NCBI RefSeq assembly: GCF_002102345.1 | Contig: NZ_LQPP01000078.1 | Span: 19,407 to 83,406 of the forward strand | Direction: 5' to 3' | Source: Mycolicibacterium peregrinum | Lineage (GTDB): Bacteria; Actinomycetota; Actinomycetes; Mycobacteriales; Mycobacteriaceae | DNA: 64,000 nucleotides | Shown here: positions 7,774-15,621 of the stretch, piece by piece | How the letters are laid out: every line of letters starts with the position of its first letter | Position numbering within the stretch: position 1 is the first letter of the stretch | Notes under the pieces: model-generated | The model's database searches: none | What the model saw: the letters and a program-made list of their open reading frames with translations, nothing else | Told to the model about the DNA's origin: nothing | Position numbers and translations under genes: made by a program

Positions 7774-8073
7774 TCAGTCGAGGTGTCGGTCGACATCCAT
7801 GCGTTTGTGGAGGATGCGCACCACATCGATCAGCTCTCCACCGGCGCCAACACGGTAATAAAGCGTGTGCGATCCCGCCGTATGCCGCCGGTAGCCGGTA
7901 CGGACCTCATCGCAAGGCCTCCCGATGAGCGGGTTGTCCGCCACAAGCTCAACGGCACGCTGAATCACGCGCACGTACGCTTCAGCCTGATCGTCATTCC
8001 ATCGTTCGCACGAGTAGTCCCAGATCTGCTCCAGATCGGCCTGGGCAGCTGGGGACAGCACATATCGGCTCAC
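7774..8073 (-). CDS. parE: ParE-family toxin
   Basis: 99 residues with the RelE/ParE fold signature: an N-terminal YVLSPAAQADLEQIWDY helix, a second helix with ERWNDDQAEAYVR, then strands with GRPCDEVRTGYRRHTAGSHTLYYRV split by loops, and IDVVRILHKRMD at the end. ParE toxins of this group poison DNA gyrase and, paired with ParD, cause post-segregational killing. The ATG overlaps the parD stop by 4 nt, so the two are translationally coupled with the antitoxin first, as usual. It has the full family length and no damage is visible. Confidence 0.9.
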   Translation of the reverse strand: MSRYVLSPAAQADLEQIWDYSCERWNDDQAEAYVRVIQRAVELVADNPLIGRPCDEVRTGYRRHTAGSHTLYYRVGAGGELIDVVRILHKRMDVDRHLD

Positions 8074-8321
8074 CGTCCGCGACGTTCCTGAGCGCGCTTC
8101 CGCGCCACGAACGCGTCGAACTCGAACGGCGTTGACGCACCGCTATTTTCGCCAGCTACCAGCGCCTCGCGGAGGGCGTTTAAGCGTGTCTCGCGTTCCT
8201 CCAGCAGCCGCAGAGCGGCGCGGACGACGTCGCTTGCCGACCGATATCGGCCTGAGGCGACCTCGTCGTCGATGAACGCGTTGAAGTGCTCATCCAGGCT
8301 GAACGAGGTGTTTCTACCCAT
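8070..8321 (-). CDS. parD: ParD-family antitoxin
   Basis: 83 residues from ATG 8321. The N-terminus (NTSFSLDEHFNAFIDDEVASG, spanning residues 4-24) and GRYRSASDVVRAALRLLEERE form the ribbon-helix-helix DNA-binding domain of ParD. The C-terminal part (FEFDAFVARKRAQ) wraps the toxin. An in-frame extension upstream of 8321 is ignored because the operator palindrome at 8332-8346 lies there. Autoregulation by ParD and by the ParDE complex is expected. Confidence 0.9.
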   Translation of the reverse strand: MGRNTSFSLDEHFNAFIDDEVASGRYRSASDVVRAALRLLEERETRLNALREALVAGENSGASTPFEFDAFVARKRAQERRGR

Positions 8322-8331
8322 ACCCAAAATG

Positions 8332-8346
8332 TACCAACTATTGGTA
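8332..8346. promoter_or_regulatory. Probable ParD operator palindrome
   Basis: TACCAA-CTA-TTGGTA, perfect 6-bp arms with a 3-bp centre, ten bases upstream of the parD ATG. This is the expected place for an autoregulatory RHH operator. Confidence 0.6.
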
Positions 8347-8607
8347 ATCATGGCGTCGCGATCACAGACAACCCAGATGAACGACGCGCGCCCCGTGCGA
8401 CCAAAATGCCAGAGAGCCGCGATCGCCCGTTTGGCCGAGAATCGTCGGGCGAGCCGCCGGCCGACAGGTTGAATGCGACAACCCGCCAGGTTCGCCAAGA
8501 TCGGGGACGGTCGTTGTTATTATCAGAGCTTCAAAATAGCTGGGGCACAGCTAGATACACCTCTACCTGACATAATTACTTATTATCGGTACGCACACGT
8601 ACCAGAA
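8347..8607. other. Intergenic region with AT-rich segment
   Basis: No supported gene. Bases about 8515-8620 are markedly AT-rich for this replicon (runs such as TTATTATC, CATAATTACTTATTATC). They include the hairpin GGTACG-CACA-CGTACC at 8588-8603, close to the end of the zinc-ribbon gene. Candidate roles are a promoter or terminator or a melting region; nothing decisive is visible. Confidence 0.3.
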
Positions 8608-8916
8608 TTAAACGGATCGCTGGCGGCCGTCGAAGTCCACGAAACTGCACGCTGGCCCTGGTGTCGGCCGGTAGACGGATGCCGTGCAGCTACGGCAGTG
8701 GAAAACGCGGTGGACGGTTCCGCATCCGCATGCCTGGCTGCCGACTAGGCAATGGTACGGACCCTGGAGTGAATGGCCGTTCGGGCAGGCTGCTGGTGGC
8801 CCCGGCTCGACCCAGCCGCGCGGCGTCCACCTGAGCTGGTCTGATCCGTCATCCGCGACGTCGCCGTTGCCGGACGACGACGCGATGCTGCTGCAACGGC
8901 TACGTTCGTTCAACAC
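8608..8916 (-). CDS. Small zinc-ribbon-like hypothetical protein
   Basis: About 102 residues if translation starts at GTG 8916; the frame is open to 9054, so the start is uncertain. The core (TPRGWVEPGPPAACPNGH, then CGCG, VFHCRSC) has Cys/His pairs spaced like a zinc ribbon. I recall similar small proteins of unknown function in mycobacteria and other actinobacteria. The putative start lies just after a LexA-like box at 8920-8935 that would read as its promoter or operator, so expression may respond to DNA damage. No operon partner is visible. Confidence 0.5.
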   Translation of the reverse strand: MLNERSRCSSIASSSGNGDVADDGSDQLRWTPRGWVEPGPPAACPNGHSLQGPYHCLVGSQACGCGTVHRVFHCRSCTASVYRPTPGPACSFVDFDGRQRSV

Positions 8917-8919
8917 TAA

Positions 8920-8935
8920 TCGAGCATATGTTCGA
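8920..8935. promoter_or_regulatory. LexA (SOS) box-like palindrome
   Basis: TCGAGC-ATAT-GTTCGA differs by one base from the mycobacterial LexA consensus TCGAAC-N4-GTTCGA. It lies immediately upstream of the zinc-ribbon gene on the minus strand and about 240 nt upstream of the plus-strand gene at 9173. Confidence 0.55.
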
Positions 8936-9172
8936 TTCCCAAAATATCGTTTCGTCAAGTGACGGAAATCAGGCCTGTAAGGGGAAATTCGGACAACGGC
9001 CCCATCACTGCCATCGCCGAACCGATCGGCAATATCGGGCGCACGGCACTTCACCGCCGCGACCGCCGACGGTCACCGCCCTCGTTGCCTGACAGCTCAC
9101 CCAAACACCCGAAGGCCGACATGCCACGGCGCGGCGCCCCACAGAACCAGGTTAGTCAGTACGGTTTCAACT

Positions 9173-9901
9173 ATGACCGACCGTGCGCGTCTTGTGTTTG
9201 CTCCTGAGGTCCGCAAAGTGCTCACTCAACAGGTGATCGAGGAAGCCCGCGCAACCATCGACGTATACACCTGTGTCGCTTGCGGTAGATCCGGGCATGC
9301 CCGGATCGAGCTTGCCAGCGTCCTTGTCATCAAGTCACCGAACTTCCCGCAAGTGATGCGATTCGCGCACGTCGACTGCGCATCTTCCCACGTGGTGGAC
9401 GGTAAAGCTATTGATCCGAGCGAGTTCCCGGAGGACGAGGTCACTTTCATGAAAGTCGCCTTCCAACCAGGCGGTGACACTCGACGTGGTGTTGAAGCCA
9501 TGCTTCTCATTGATCGACGTCGTGGTTTGAACGCCGTTACTGCGTCTGGTGAGCCAACTGCCCTTGATACACAGTTCTTCCTCAGTGAGGGGTTCGGCCT
9601 CGCGCTAGCAATCGATCAGCAATTTCCAGAGGTTGCTGACTACACGGTGCACATCAGTCCGGACCGCACCGGCTATATCGACCACGTCCCCGGCCGCCCC
9701 GGTCGGTTCCTGGAGCATTTCGACGACGACGACCCCGCCGGAATGTGGTACTCCACTGTGCGATCGACTGGCTGGATCACAGTCATCACTGGCAAGCTCG
9801 GAATCGCCGGGACCCCGCCAGAACACACTCAGTCAGCTGTGGAGAACGCTTTGAGATCCGGCAACGTGGTCGGCGGTCGAATTCGGGTTATTCAGCATTA
9901 G
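9173..9901 (+). CDS. Hypothetical protein with a zinc-knuckle-like N-terminus
   Basis: 242 residues from ATG 9173, with no clear ribosome binding site, so it may be leaderless. A CVACGRSGH motif near residue 35 and AHVDCASSH near 70 could bind one zinc. The remainder is a mixed alpha/beta domain (AMLLIDRRRGLNAV, FFLSEGFGLALAIDQ, TGWITVITGKLG). I do not recognise the family. It is a single-gene unit; the 12-bp operator-like palindrome at 10011-10048 lies after it. Confidence 0.6.
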   Translation: MTDRARLVFAPEVRKVLTQQVIEEARATIDVYTCVACGRSGHARIELASVLVIKSPNFPQVMRFAHVDCASSHVVDGKAIDPSEFPEDEVTFMKVAFQPGGDTRRGVEAMLLIDRRRGLNAVTASGEPTALDTQFFLSEGFGLALAIDQQFPEVADYTVHISPDRTGYIDHVPGRPGRFLEHFDDDDPAGMWYSTVRSTGWITVITGKLGIAGTPPEHTQSAVENALRSGNVVGGRIRVIQH

Positions 9902-10010
9902 CGACCGCGGTCACCGTTTCGTTTCCGTTGAGAGGGCCGAGTTAGCGCGGCGCGCCCACGTGTGGCACCAACTCGGCCTCATACGGGATCTGAGAGATCC
10001 GAGCAGGAGA

Positions 10011-10048
10011 TAGTTCGTGAGATATCGCACGCGATATCTCACGAACTA
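10011..10048. promoter_or_regulatory. 38-bp near-perfect palindrome built from 12-bp units
   Basis: Two 18-bp arms, TAGTTCGTGAGATATCGC and its exact reverse complement, flank an AC dinucleotide. In the 12-bp register it reads GAGATAGTTCGT, GAGATATCGCAC, GCGATATCTCAC starting at 10007, the same unit type as at 4122-4157 and 5168-5563. Probably a binding site of a partition or global regulator protein, about 360 nt upstream of the ParB-like gene. Confidence 0.6.
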
Positions 10049-10137
10049 CACCCGCCTCAAACCGCGACGCGGCCATAGCCAGCGGCACAATTTGTCGTAG
10101 TGGTGGAAGTGGGTTGCGTCGAGCAGGTGACGTGACG

Positions 10138-10367
10138 TTTTTGTGCCTTTTGCACTTTCCGATTGTGGCGGGTGGCTCGCCTACGCGCCAAGACGCCGGC
10201 CTCCGCTGCTGCGCGACGCTCCGGGCCCTGCGGGCTCGCAAACTCTTTCCCTACGCTCGCCGCGCTCGCTTCGCTCCCGATGGCTTCGCTCGGAAAGACT
10301 TTGCGCCCGGGTCTTGCACTCCGGCTCCCCCACACCCGCCCAAATCTCCAGTGCCAAAAGGCAAAAA
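10138..10367 (+). ncRNA. Candidate structured leader element (L1)
   Basis: Closing arms 10138-10156 (ending CCTTTTGCACT) and 10350-10367 (AGTGCCAAAAGGCAAAAA) pair with small bulges. Inner arms GCAAACTCTTTCC and GGAAAGACTTTGC pair with one mismatch around a GCTCGCTTCGCTC loop. It ends 43 nt before the ParB-like start. See the finding on the leader family. Confidence 0.4.
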
Positions 10368-10410
10368 GAACGGGCGGCCTCCGGGTCGCTCCCACCTGAA
10401 AGGTACTGAG

Positions 10411-12075
10411 ATGACCGACACCACCCAGCAGGACGTTGTTGAGACCGCACAGTTCGGGACGCTCGAACACCTCGATCCCGCAACGCTGGAAATCGGTGAG
10501 AACGTGCGTGACGAGGCGACCCTCGACAAGTCGTTCCTGGCCAGCATCGCCGAGAACGGCGTCCTGACGCCGATCACCGCCGTCCGCAGCGCCGAGAACC
10601 CCGACGTGATCCGCGTCCGCAACGGCCAGATGCGCACCCTTGCCGCCCGCGAACTCGGCCTGACCACCGTGCCCGTGTACGTGCTGCCGTCAAGCGCAGC
10701 CAACGCCAGCGCAGAAACCATCGAACGCATCGTGCACCAGATCGTCACCAACGATCAGGTCAAGGCCATCACCGAGGCCCAACGCGCACGCGGCATCCAA
10801 CAGATGCTCAACGCCGGAGTCTCGCAGACCAAGGTGGCCAAGAAGCTGTCCGTGAAACGCGACACCGTCAAAGCCGCTGCGGCAGCAGGCAAGTCGAAGG
10901 ACGCCATGAACGCACTCGACACCGGCCAGCTGAGCCTGGAAGAAGCCGCCGCACTCAGCGAGTTCGACGGCGACGACGACGCAATCGAAAAGCTCATCGC
11001 CGTTGCCGGGACCACCCGGTTCGCCCTCCGCGTCGAAGAGCTGCGCCAGGCCCGCGAGCGCGACCGCGCATACGCCGCCGCCGTGCAGAACTACACCGCA
11101 CGCGGCTACCGCGTGATCGAGCACGACGACGCACCCATGTGGAACGACACGACCTGCTTGGCAATCGAATACCTGCTCACCGCAGATGGAGAACGCGTCA
11201 CCACCGCTGCCGTCACCGAACCCGCGCACTGGGCAGCCATGCTCTACGAAGAGGACGGCTACACCGACGCCGAAACCGGCGAGATCGTGGACGAGGACTC
11301 GATCGACTGGACCACCCGCGACGACGACGAGGCCACCCCGGAAGAGGGTACGCGTCACTTCAACAGCGTGGTCCAGACGACGATCTACTCGCCCGACTGG
11401 TACTGCCTCGACTACCAAGCCGCTGGCCTGCAGCTCGGCCACCAGGTCTCACCACACGCACCGCTTGAGGCCACTGTCCAGGACGAGGCTGACGTGAACG
11501 ACACGGACGCGCAGCAGGCCCGTGACGAGGCGGCTGCCGAAGAGGCCCAGCGAGCAGCTGAGTTGCGGCGGGAACGCCGCAAGGTCATCGCACTCAACCA
11601 GATGGCCGAGGCCGCCGCACACGTGCGCCAGGAGTTCGTCACCAAGCTGCTCGTCCGCAAGACCCCGCCGAAAGGTGCGGCGATCTTCGTCGCAGACTGC
11701 CTGGTCCGCGACCCCGGGCTCATCAAGGAGTTCCACGGGGCGACCCAGGCGGCCAAGCTGCTCGGGGTCGACTCGACCGCTGCGGTGAAGAAGCAGGTCA
11801 GCGAGCTTGCGCCGACCGCAGACGGTCGGGCCCAGGTCGTCACGCTCGGGCTTGTGCTGGGTGCGCTGGAAGCCCGCACGCCGAAGGACTCGTGGCGCTA
11901 CGGCGGGTACGACGTCGTCAAGCCCGTCGACTACCTGCGCTTCCTGGTCGCCAATTCCTACGAGCTGGCCCCGGTCGAACAGGTCGTCGTCGGTGAGCGG
12001 ACCGCAGACGAGGTGTACGACGACAGCCTGCAGACCGATGAGACCGAAGCCGAACCCGGCGAGGACGCCGACTAA
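10411..12075 (+). CDS. ParB-like nuclease/DNA-binding protein
   Basis: 554 residues from ATG 10411 (GAAAGG upstream); longer open sequence upstream belongs to the leader. The N-terminus has the ParB/RepB domain: LDPATLEIGENVR, LASIAENGVLTPITAVR and VRNGQMRTLAARELG (residues about 17-85). A helix-turn-helix (GVSQTKVAKKLSVKRDTVKA) follows near 135. A long acidic and charged middle and a helical C-terminal domain (FVTKLLVRKTPPKGAAIFVADCL split around residue 410-435) follow. This size and layout is common on actinobacterial plasmids, usually beside a DUF932 gene as here. It may be a second centromere/KorB-like regulator or act in single-strand establishment. A perfect terminator hairpin follows the stop. 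Confidence 0.75.
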   Translation: MTDTTQQDVVETAQFGTLEHLDPATLEIGENVRDEATLDKSFLASIAENGVLTPITAVRSAENPDVIRVRNGQMRTLAARELGLTTVPVYVLPSSAANASAETIERIVHQIVTNDQVKAITEAQRARGIQQMLNAGVSQTKVAKKLSVKRDTVKAAAAAGKSKDAMNALDTGQLSLEEAAALSEFDGDDDAIEKLIAVAGTTRFALRVEELRQARERDRAYAAAVQNYTARGYRVIEHDDAPMWNDTTCLAIEYLLTADGERVTTAAVTEPAHWAAMLYEEDGYTDAETGEIVDEDSIDWTTRDDDEATPEEGTRHFNSVVQTTIYSPDWYCLDYQAAGLQLGHQVSPHAPLEATVQDEADVNDTDAQQARDEAAAEEAQRAAELRRERRKVIALNQMAEAAAHVRQEFVTKLLVRKTPPKGAAIFVADCLVRDPGLIKEFHGATQAAKLLGVDSTAAVKKQVSELAPTADGRAQVVTLGLVLGALEARTPKDSWRYGGYDVVKPVDYLRFLVANSYELAPVEQVVVGERTADEVYDDSLQTDETEAEPGEDAD

Positions 12076-12078
12076 CTG

Positions 12079-12123
12079 CCGGGTCGGGCTGCGGAGGCCA
12101 CCACCCTCCGCAGCCCGACCCGG
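12079..12123 (+). terminator. Perfect 19-bp hairpin after the ParB-like gene
   Basis: Arms 12079-12097 and 12105-12123 are exact reverse complements with a 7-nt loop. There is no U-tract, the I-shaped type common in mycobacteria. Confidence 0.7.
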
Positions 12124-12425
12124 TTTCGAGATGAATGGAAGCGCCTGCGGCGCTAGTGAATTCGATCACTCCTAAGGGAGTGATCAGAGTTCGTTTGCCT
12201 TTCCGGCCATCGATCATAACCGGCGGTCCGGCCGCGCAAGTGCCCGCTGCGGCCTGCGGCTCGGCACCGGTTTCTTTGCCGGTCGCTGCGCTCCCTGGAA
12301 ACCGGCCCCGCCGAACACTTGCTGCTTTACCGGCCCTATGCCGGTTCTTGATCTCGGTGCCGGAAGGCAAAAAGAACGGGCGGCCACAAGGTCACCCACC
12401 ACTCTCCTACGGAAGGAACCCCATC
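12124..12425 (+). ncRNA. Candidate structured leader element (L2) before the DUF932 gene
   Basis: 302 bp without a gene. A 9-bp hairpin (12164-12185, GATCACTCC-TAAG-GGAGTGATC) is followed by closing arms 12189-12207 and 12359-12377, which pair almost completely. Inside lie paired CCGGTTTC/GAAACCGG arms around a GGTCGCTGCGCTCC loop. The 3' segment 12365-12385 is identical to one in L1. GGAAGGAA before the ATG is the ribosome binding site. Confidence 0.4.
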
Positions 12426-13475
12426 ATGGCCCACGAACTCGACTCGACCCGCGGCATCTACTCGTTCGCCGATTCCCAGACCGACGCATGGCACCGGCTC
12501 GGCCAGCCGGTCGGCCACGCCATGACCGGACAGGAAGCGATGGAGTCAGCCCATCTGGCCAATTGGAACGTTCGCAAAATGCCGCTGGTGATCCCCCGCG
12601 ATGCGATCATCACCGCTGACGGAGTCACCACACCGCCACCGATTCAGGTACCGGACATGTTCGCCACCGTGCGCGACAATCCGATCCTTGCCGGACAGGT
12701 CGACTACCTCGGTGTCGTCGGCACCAAATACGAGCCGGTGCAGAACGAAGCGTCGTGCGCGATCCTTGACGCGCTCACCGACGAGTCCGGCGCGCACTTC
12801 GAGACCGCCGGAGCGTTACGCGGTGGCCGCGAAACCTTCGTGACCATGAAGCTGCCGAAAACGATGACCTTCGAGGGACACGACGGGTCGAAAGACCGCA
12901 CAGACTGGTATCTGGCAGCCCTCAACAGCCACGACGGCAGCAGCAAGTTCCGCCTGCTGCTGACATCGGTACGCATCGTGTGCGCCAACACCCAGGCCGC
13001 CGCCATCGCTGGCGCGAAATCGACATTCGGGATCCGCCACACCAACGGAGCCCGCATCGCGATCCAGGAAGCCCGAACGGCACTTGGCCTAGCGTGGCAC
13101 TACATTGACGCCTTCGAAGCCGAAGCCGCCGCGCTCTACGCCACCCCGATGGACATCGACGAGGTACGGCAGTTCGCCGCCAAGCTGGTCAAGGCCGACG
13201 ACAAGAGCGCCAGCGCCACCGCCCGCCGTGGCCGTCAACAGCAGGCCAACAGCATCGTCAAACTGTGGACGTCGTCGCCGACCGTCGCCCCGATCGGCGA
13301 AACCCGCTGGGGCGCTTACAACGCCGTGACGGAATACCTCGACCACTTCCAGCCCGTCCGAGGTGCCCGCACCACCCGCGCCGCAGCCGACACCCGCGCC
13401 CTGCGCGCCGTCACCCCCGGCAGCACTGTCGAATCCCTCAAAGTCGACGCCTTCCGGATGCTGCAAACCCTCTGA
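12426..13475 (+). CDS. DUF932 (phage/plasmid-like) protein
   Basis: 349 residues from ATG 12426. It has the features of the DUF932 family: an N-terminal segment with WHRLGQPV and LANWNVRK, YLGVVGTKYEPVQN, GRETFVTMKLP, SSKFRLLLTSVRIVCANT, and a C-terminal helical part with ANSIVKLW and GAYNAVTEYLDHF. DUF932 proteins are frequent on conjugative plasmids and phages, often next to ParB-like genes. Their biochemical role is unsettled; some are thought to protect incoming DNA. Full length and intact, followed by a perfect 12-bp hairpin. Confidence 0.85.
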   Translation: MAHELDSTRGIYSFADSQTDAWHRLGQPVGHAMTGQEAMESAHLANWNVRKMPLVIPRDAIITADGVTTPPPIQVPDMFATVRDNPILAGQVDYLGVVGTKYEPVQNEASCAILDALTDESGAHFETAGALRGGRETFVTMKLPKTMTFEGHDGSKDRTDWYLAALNSHDGSSKFRLLLTSVRIVCANTQAAAIAGAKSTFGIRHTNGARIAIQEARTALGLAWHYIDAFEAEAAALYATPMDIDEVRQFAAKLVKADDKSASATARRGRQQQANSIVKLWTSSPTVAPIGETRWGAYNAVTEYLDHFQPVRGARTTRAAADTRALRAVTPGSTVESLKVDAFRMLQTL

Positions 13476-13490
13476 CCACCTACCCGCACA

Positions 13491-13527
13491 CCGGGCCCGC
13501 CGCGCACTCCCCCGCCGGCGGGCCCGG
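13491..13527 (+). terminator. 12-bp perfect hairpin after the DUF932 gene
   Basis: CCGGGCCCGCCG at 13491-13502 pairs exactly with CGGCGGGCCCGG at 13516-13527. No U-tract follows. Confidence 0.65.
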
Positions 13528-14019
13528 CCCATAACTCCAAGCGGAAACGCCTCCGGCGCTACTCCCCATTCTCCTTACCACCGCCGCATTACTTGCGGCC
13601 CGTTAGATCACGTACAGCGCTAAGCACTGATAAAGACAACTACCACCGTTTCTGGGCATTGCATTATGCATTGATTGCTAGCCGGTCGCGCAAGGTCTTC
13701 GGCGCCGCATATGCGGACGGCCTACAGCTCGGAAACTTTTCCCACCTGCTCGCTCCGCTCACGGAAAACTTTCCGCCCGAAACCTTGCGCGACCCTCTAC
13801 CAATCAATGGTGAAGAACCTGCCAGAAACGGCGAAAGACAGGTGGTTAAGACATGCCTCGTGCACCGGTCAGGCATATATTCACGGGCGGATTAGCCACA
13901 CGTTTTGATTTCAACAAAAAGATCAATAAGAAGATTTCTTTAGATATGGCATAACGCCATTACTGGCAGTAGAATAAATGAATATCCCATCCGCACACCG
14001 AATTGTTTGGAGGCCACAA
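13528..14019 (+). ncRNA. Candidate structured leader element (L3) and promoter region of the NrdH-like gene
   Basis: 492 bp without a supported gene. Arms 13684-13696 and 13782-13794 (GGTCGCGCAAGGT and complement) are perfect; inner arms 13731-13742 and 13763-13774 differ by one base, with a GCTCGCTCCGCTC loop. The last 120 bp are AT-rich and contain GCATAACG at 13949-13956 within ATGGC-ATAAC-GCCAT. The start of this region (GGAAACGCCTCCGGCGCTA) resembles the start of L2. Confidence 0.4.
13949..13956 (+). promoter_or_regulatory. GCATAACG upstream motif
   Basis: GCATAACG about 65 nt upstream of the NrdH-like start, in an AT-rich stretch, flanked by ATGG and CCAT so that the site is locally palindromic. 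Confidence 0.4.
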
Positions 14020-14256
14020 ATGTCTCACATCACCGTTTATACCAAACCCTCATGCGTGCAATGCAATGCAACATTCCGCGCCTTGGATAACGCCGCCATC
14101 GCCTACGAGAAAGTCGACATCACCCTCGACAGCGAGGCGCGCGACTATGTGATGGCACTGGGATACCTGCAAGCCCCGGTCGTCGTCGCCGGCGACCAGC
14201 ACTGGAGTGGGTTCCGCCCAGACCGCGTGAAAGTGCTTGCGCGGCAGGCGGTCTGA
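14020..14256 (+). CDS. nrdH: NrdH-like glutaredoxin
   Basis: 78 residues from ATG 14020, chosen because GGAGG lies six bases upstream; an in-frame ATG at 13978 lacks this. It starts ITVYTKPSCVQCNAT, with the CVQC redox centre typical of NrdH, followed by a thioredoxin-like fold with YLQAPVVVAGDQHWSGFRPD (residues 51-70) holding the cis-Pro and the WSGFRP tail motif of NrdH. NrdH reduces class Ib ribonucleotide reductase. No nrdI/E/F is present here, so it would serve host reductase or other targets. It is the first gene of a close-packed run of small genes. Confidence 0.85.
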   Translation: MSHITVYTKPSCVQCNATFRALDNAAIAYEKVDITLDSEARDYVMALGYLQAPVVVAGDQHWSGFRPDRVKVLARQAV

Positions 14257-14258
14257 CC

Positions 14259-14657
14259 ATGTACCAGCTCAGTATCGACCACGCCAACAGTACCACCGTC
14301 AGCGTGCACCCCGACCACGGTGACGCCGCCGCGGCCCTACACAGCTTCGCCGACGGTACCGACTGCACCGTCACCACCACCCAGGCCGGCAATGAATCCT
14401 CGAGTTTCGAGCTGACAAGCCTGACCACCGGCAAGGCCTACGCCACCGCCACCATCGAGCACGACCTGAGCAGTCCTGCCCGCACCGCCCGTTTCGCTGA
14501 GCTCAAGCAGCTCCGCGACGTCGCGGCCGCCGCGGATACCGGTAACCCCCTGGTCGAGGCCTACGAGCGCGACGCCATGCAGATGGCCTGGGACGACCTC
14601 ACCGGGGCCAGCAGTCACCGAACCTACGGACACACCTACCCCGGCCACCCCGCCTGA
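14259..14657 (+). CDS. Hypothetical small plasmid protein
   Basis: 132 residues starting 2 nt after nrdH. The first 60 residues form a beta-rich module (MYQLSIDHANSTTVSV, DHGDAAAALHSFA) similar in layout to the N-terminus of the 16488-17129 protein (MHQLTIELDDTTSIT). The rest is helical. The family is not recognised. Its position suggests co-expression with nrdH and the genes that follow. Confidence 0.6.
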   Translation: MYQLSIDHANSTTVSVHPDHGDAAAALHSFADGTDCTVTTTQAGNESSSFELTSLTTGKAYATATIEHDLSSPARTARFAELKQLRDVAAAADTGNPLVEAYERDAMQMAWDDLTGASSHRTYGHTYPGHPA

Positions 14658-14695
14658 CGGCTAGATGGCCAATCCCGCGAAAGGACCATAACGAC

Positions 14696-14977
14696 ATGAC
14701 AATTCACCCACTACCCACCGCATCTGCCTACGACGAGCACACCGAACAGATCGGCCACACCCGCGACCAGCTTCTCACCGAGATCGCCGACGGCATCTCC
14801 TCATTCCAGCGCGCCTACGAACAACTCGCTCAACTGCGCGGCCCCGTCGAAGACGCTGAGTTCGTCGACGGCCGCGACGGCCGCGACGTCGCCCGCTTCC
14901 TCGATGACGGCATCCGGATCGGCCGAGCCGCCTACGCCGTGGTGCACACCATCATCGACAAGGAGATCCCGCGATGA
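14696..14977 (+). CDS. Hypothetical small helical protein
   Basis: 93 residues from ATG 14696 (AAAGGA upstream). Mostly alpha-helical and acidic, with no motif or membrane segment. Its stop overlaps the ATG of the DnaB-N-like gene by 4 nt, so the two are coupled in translation and may interact. The family is not recognised. Confidence 0.55.
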   Translation: MTIHPLPTASAYDEHTEQIGHTRDQLLTEIADGISSFQRAYEQLAQLRGPVEDAEFVDGRDGRDVARFLDDGIRIGRAAYAVVHTIIDKEIPR

Positions 14978-15621
14978 GCCCCAGTACCGCGGCAACCCTC
15001 GAACGGCCGCCTGTGGCCGGCGACGACTCCTGGCTGGCCGCGCCCGAACTCGAAGAGCAGCACCCCACCCAGGACGAAAGCGACTCCCCCGCAGATGCCC
15101 TCGCGCAAGACTGCGAAGCTGAACACCAGCTGATCGGTGCGCTATTGTGGCTGCCCGCCACCCACGTCCGCGCCATCCTCGAGCTCGTCCCCGACACCGT
15201 GATCTGGCGCCCACGAACTCGCTGGGCATACCAAGTCATCCGCACATTGGTAGTGGACGCCGGACAGGATCCCGACCCGGTCGCCGTGCTCGCCGCCGCA
15301 CGCTCGCAGCCCAGCACCATCACTGTGCAGCCAGGCCGGCCACCCACCGCACACCAGCTCAAAGGACTGTCGATGTACCTGTTCGACGCCTACCAGAGCG
15401 CGACCGACCCCCATCGCACAGCCGGACAACACGCGCGCGAAGTACTCGACGCCGCCTATCGACGTGCGTTCCGCGACAACGCAATCCGAATGCACCAACT
15501 CGCAGACACCGACGTCGAACCCGAATTGCTCACCAAGCTGTTCACCGAGACCCGCCAAGAGCTCGCCGACCTCTTGCGCCGCGCCGAGGCCGCCGCCAAA
15601 CCCGGATGGGACACCCCATGA
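14974..15621 (+). CDS. DnaB N-terminal-domain-like protein
   Basis: 215 residues. Residues about 48-150 follow the pattern of the N-terminal helical domain of replicative helicase DnaB (EAEHQLIGALLW, then VIWRPRTRWAYQVIRTLV), but the RecA-like ATPase domain is absent. The C-terminal part is an amphipathic helix with many Arg/Glu. A free-standing DnaB-N domain could bind host helicase or primase and recruit it to the plasmid, or modulate it. This is the only gene here with an apparent replication theme. It overlaps its neighbours on both sides by 4 nt. Confidence 0.55.
   Translation: MSPSTAATLERPPVAGDDSWLAAPELEEQHPTQDESDSPADALAQDCEAEHQLIGALLWLPATHVRAILELVPDTVIWRPRTRWAYQVIRTLVVDAGQDPDPVAVLAAARSQPSTITVQPGRPPTAHQLKGLSMYLFDAYQSATDPHRTAGQHAREVLDAAYRRAFRDNAIRMHQLADTDVEPELLTKLFTETRQELADLLRRAEAAAKPGWDTP

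Larger units (their letters stand above)
9902..10410. other. Operator plus long structured leader of the ParB-like gene
   Basis: 509 bp without a credible gene. It holds the large palindrome at 10011-10048 and then a leader predicted to fold into a nested structure. The outer arms are 10138-10156 and 10350-10367; the inner arms are 10238-10250 and 10292-10304, enclosing the repeated GCTCGCTTCGCTC loop. The segment AGGCAAAAAGAACGGGCGGCC, just after the 3' arm, is also present in the leader at 12365-12385. Open frames here are short and have no codon bias. Confidence 0.55.

Noticed and set aside
10114..10410. Upstream extension of the ParB-like frame
   Set aside because: It runs through the palindromic leader; the ParB domain and a ribosome binding site support ATG 10411.
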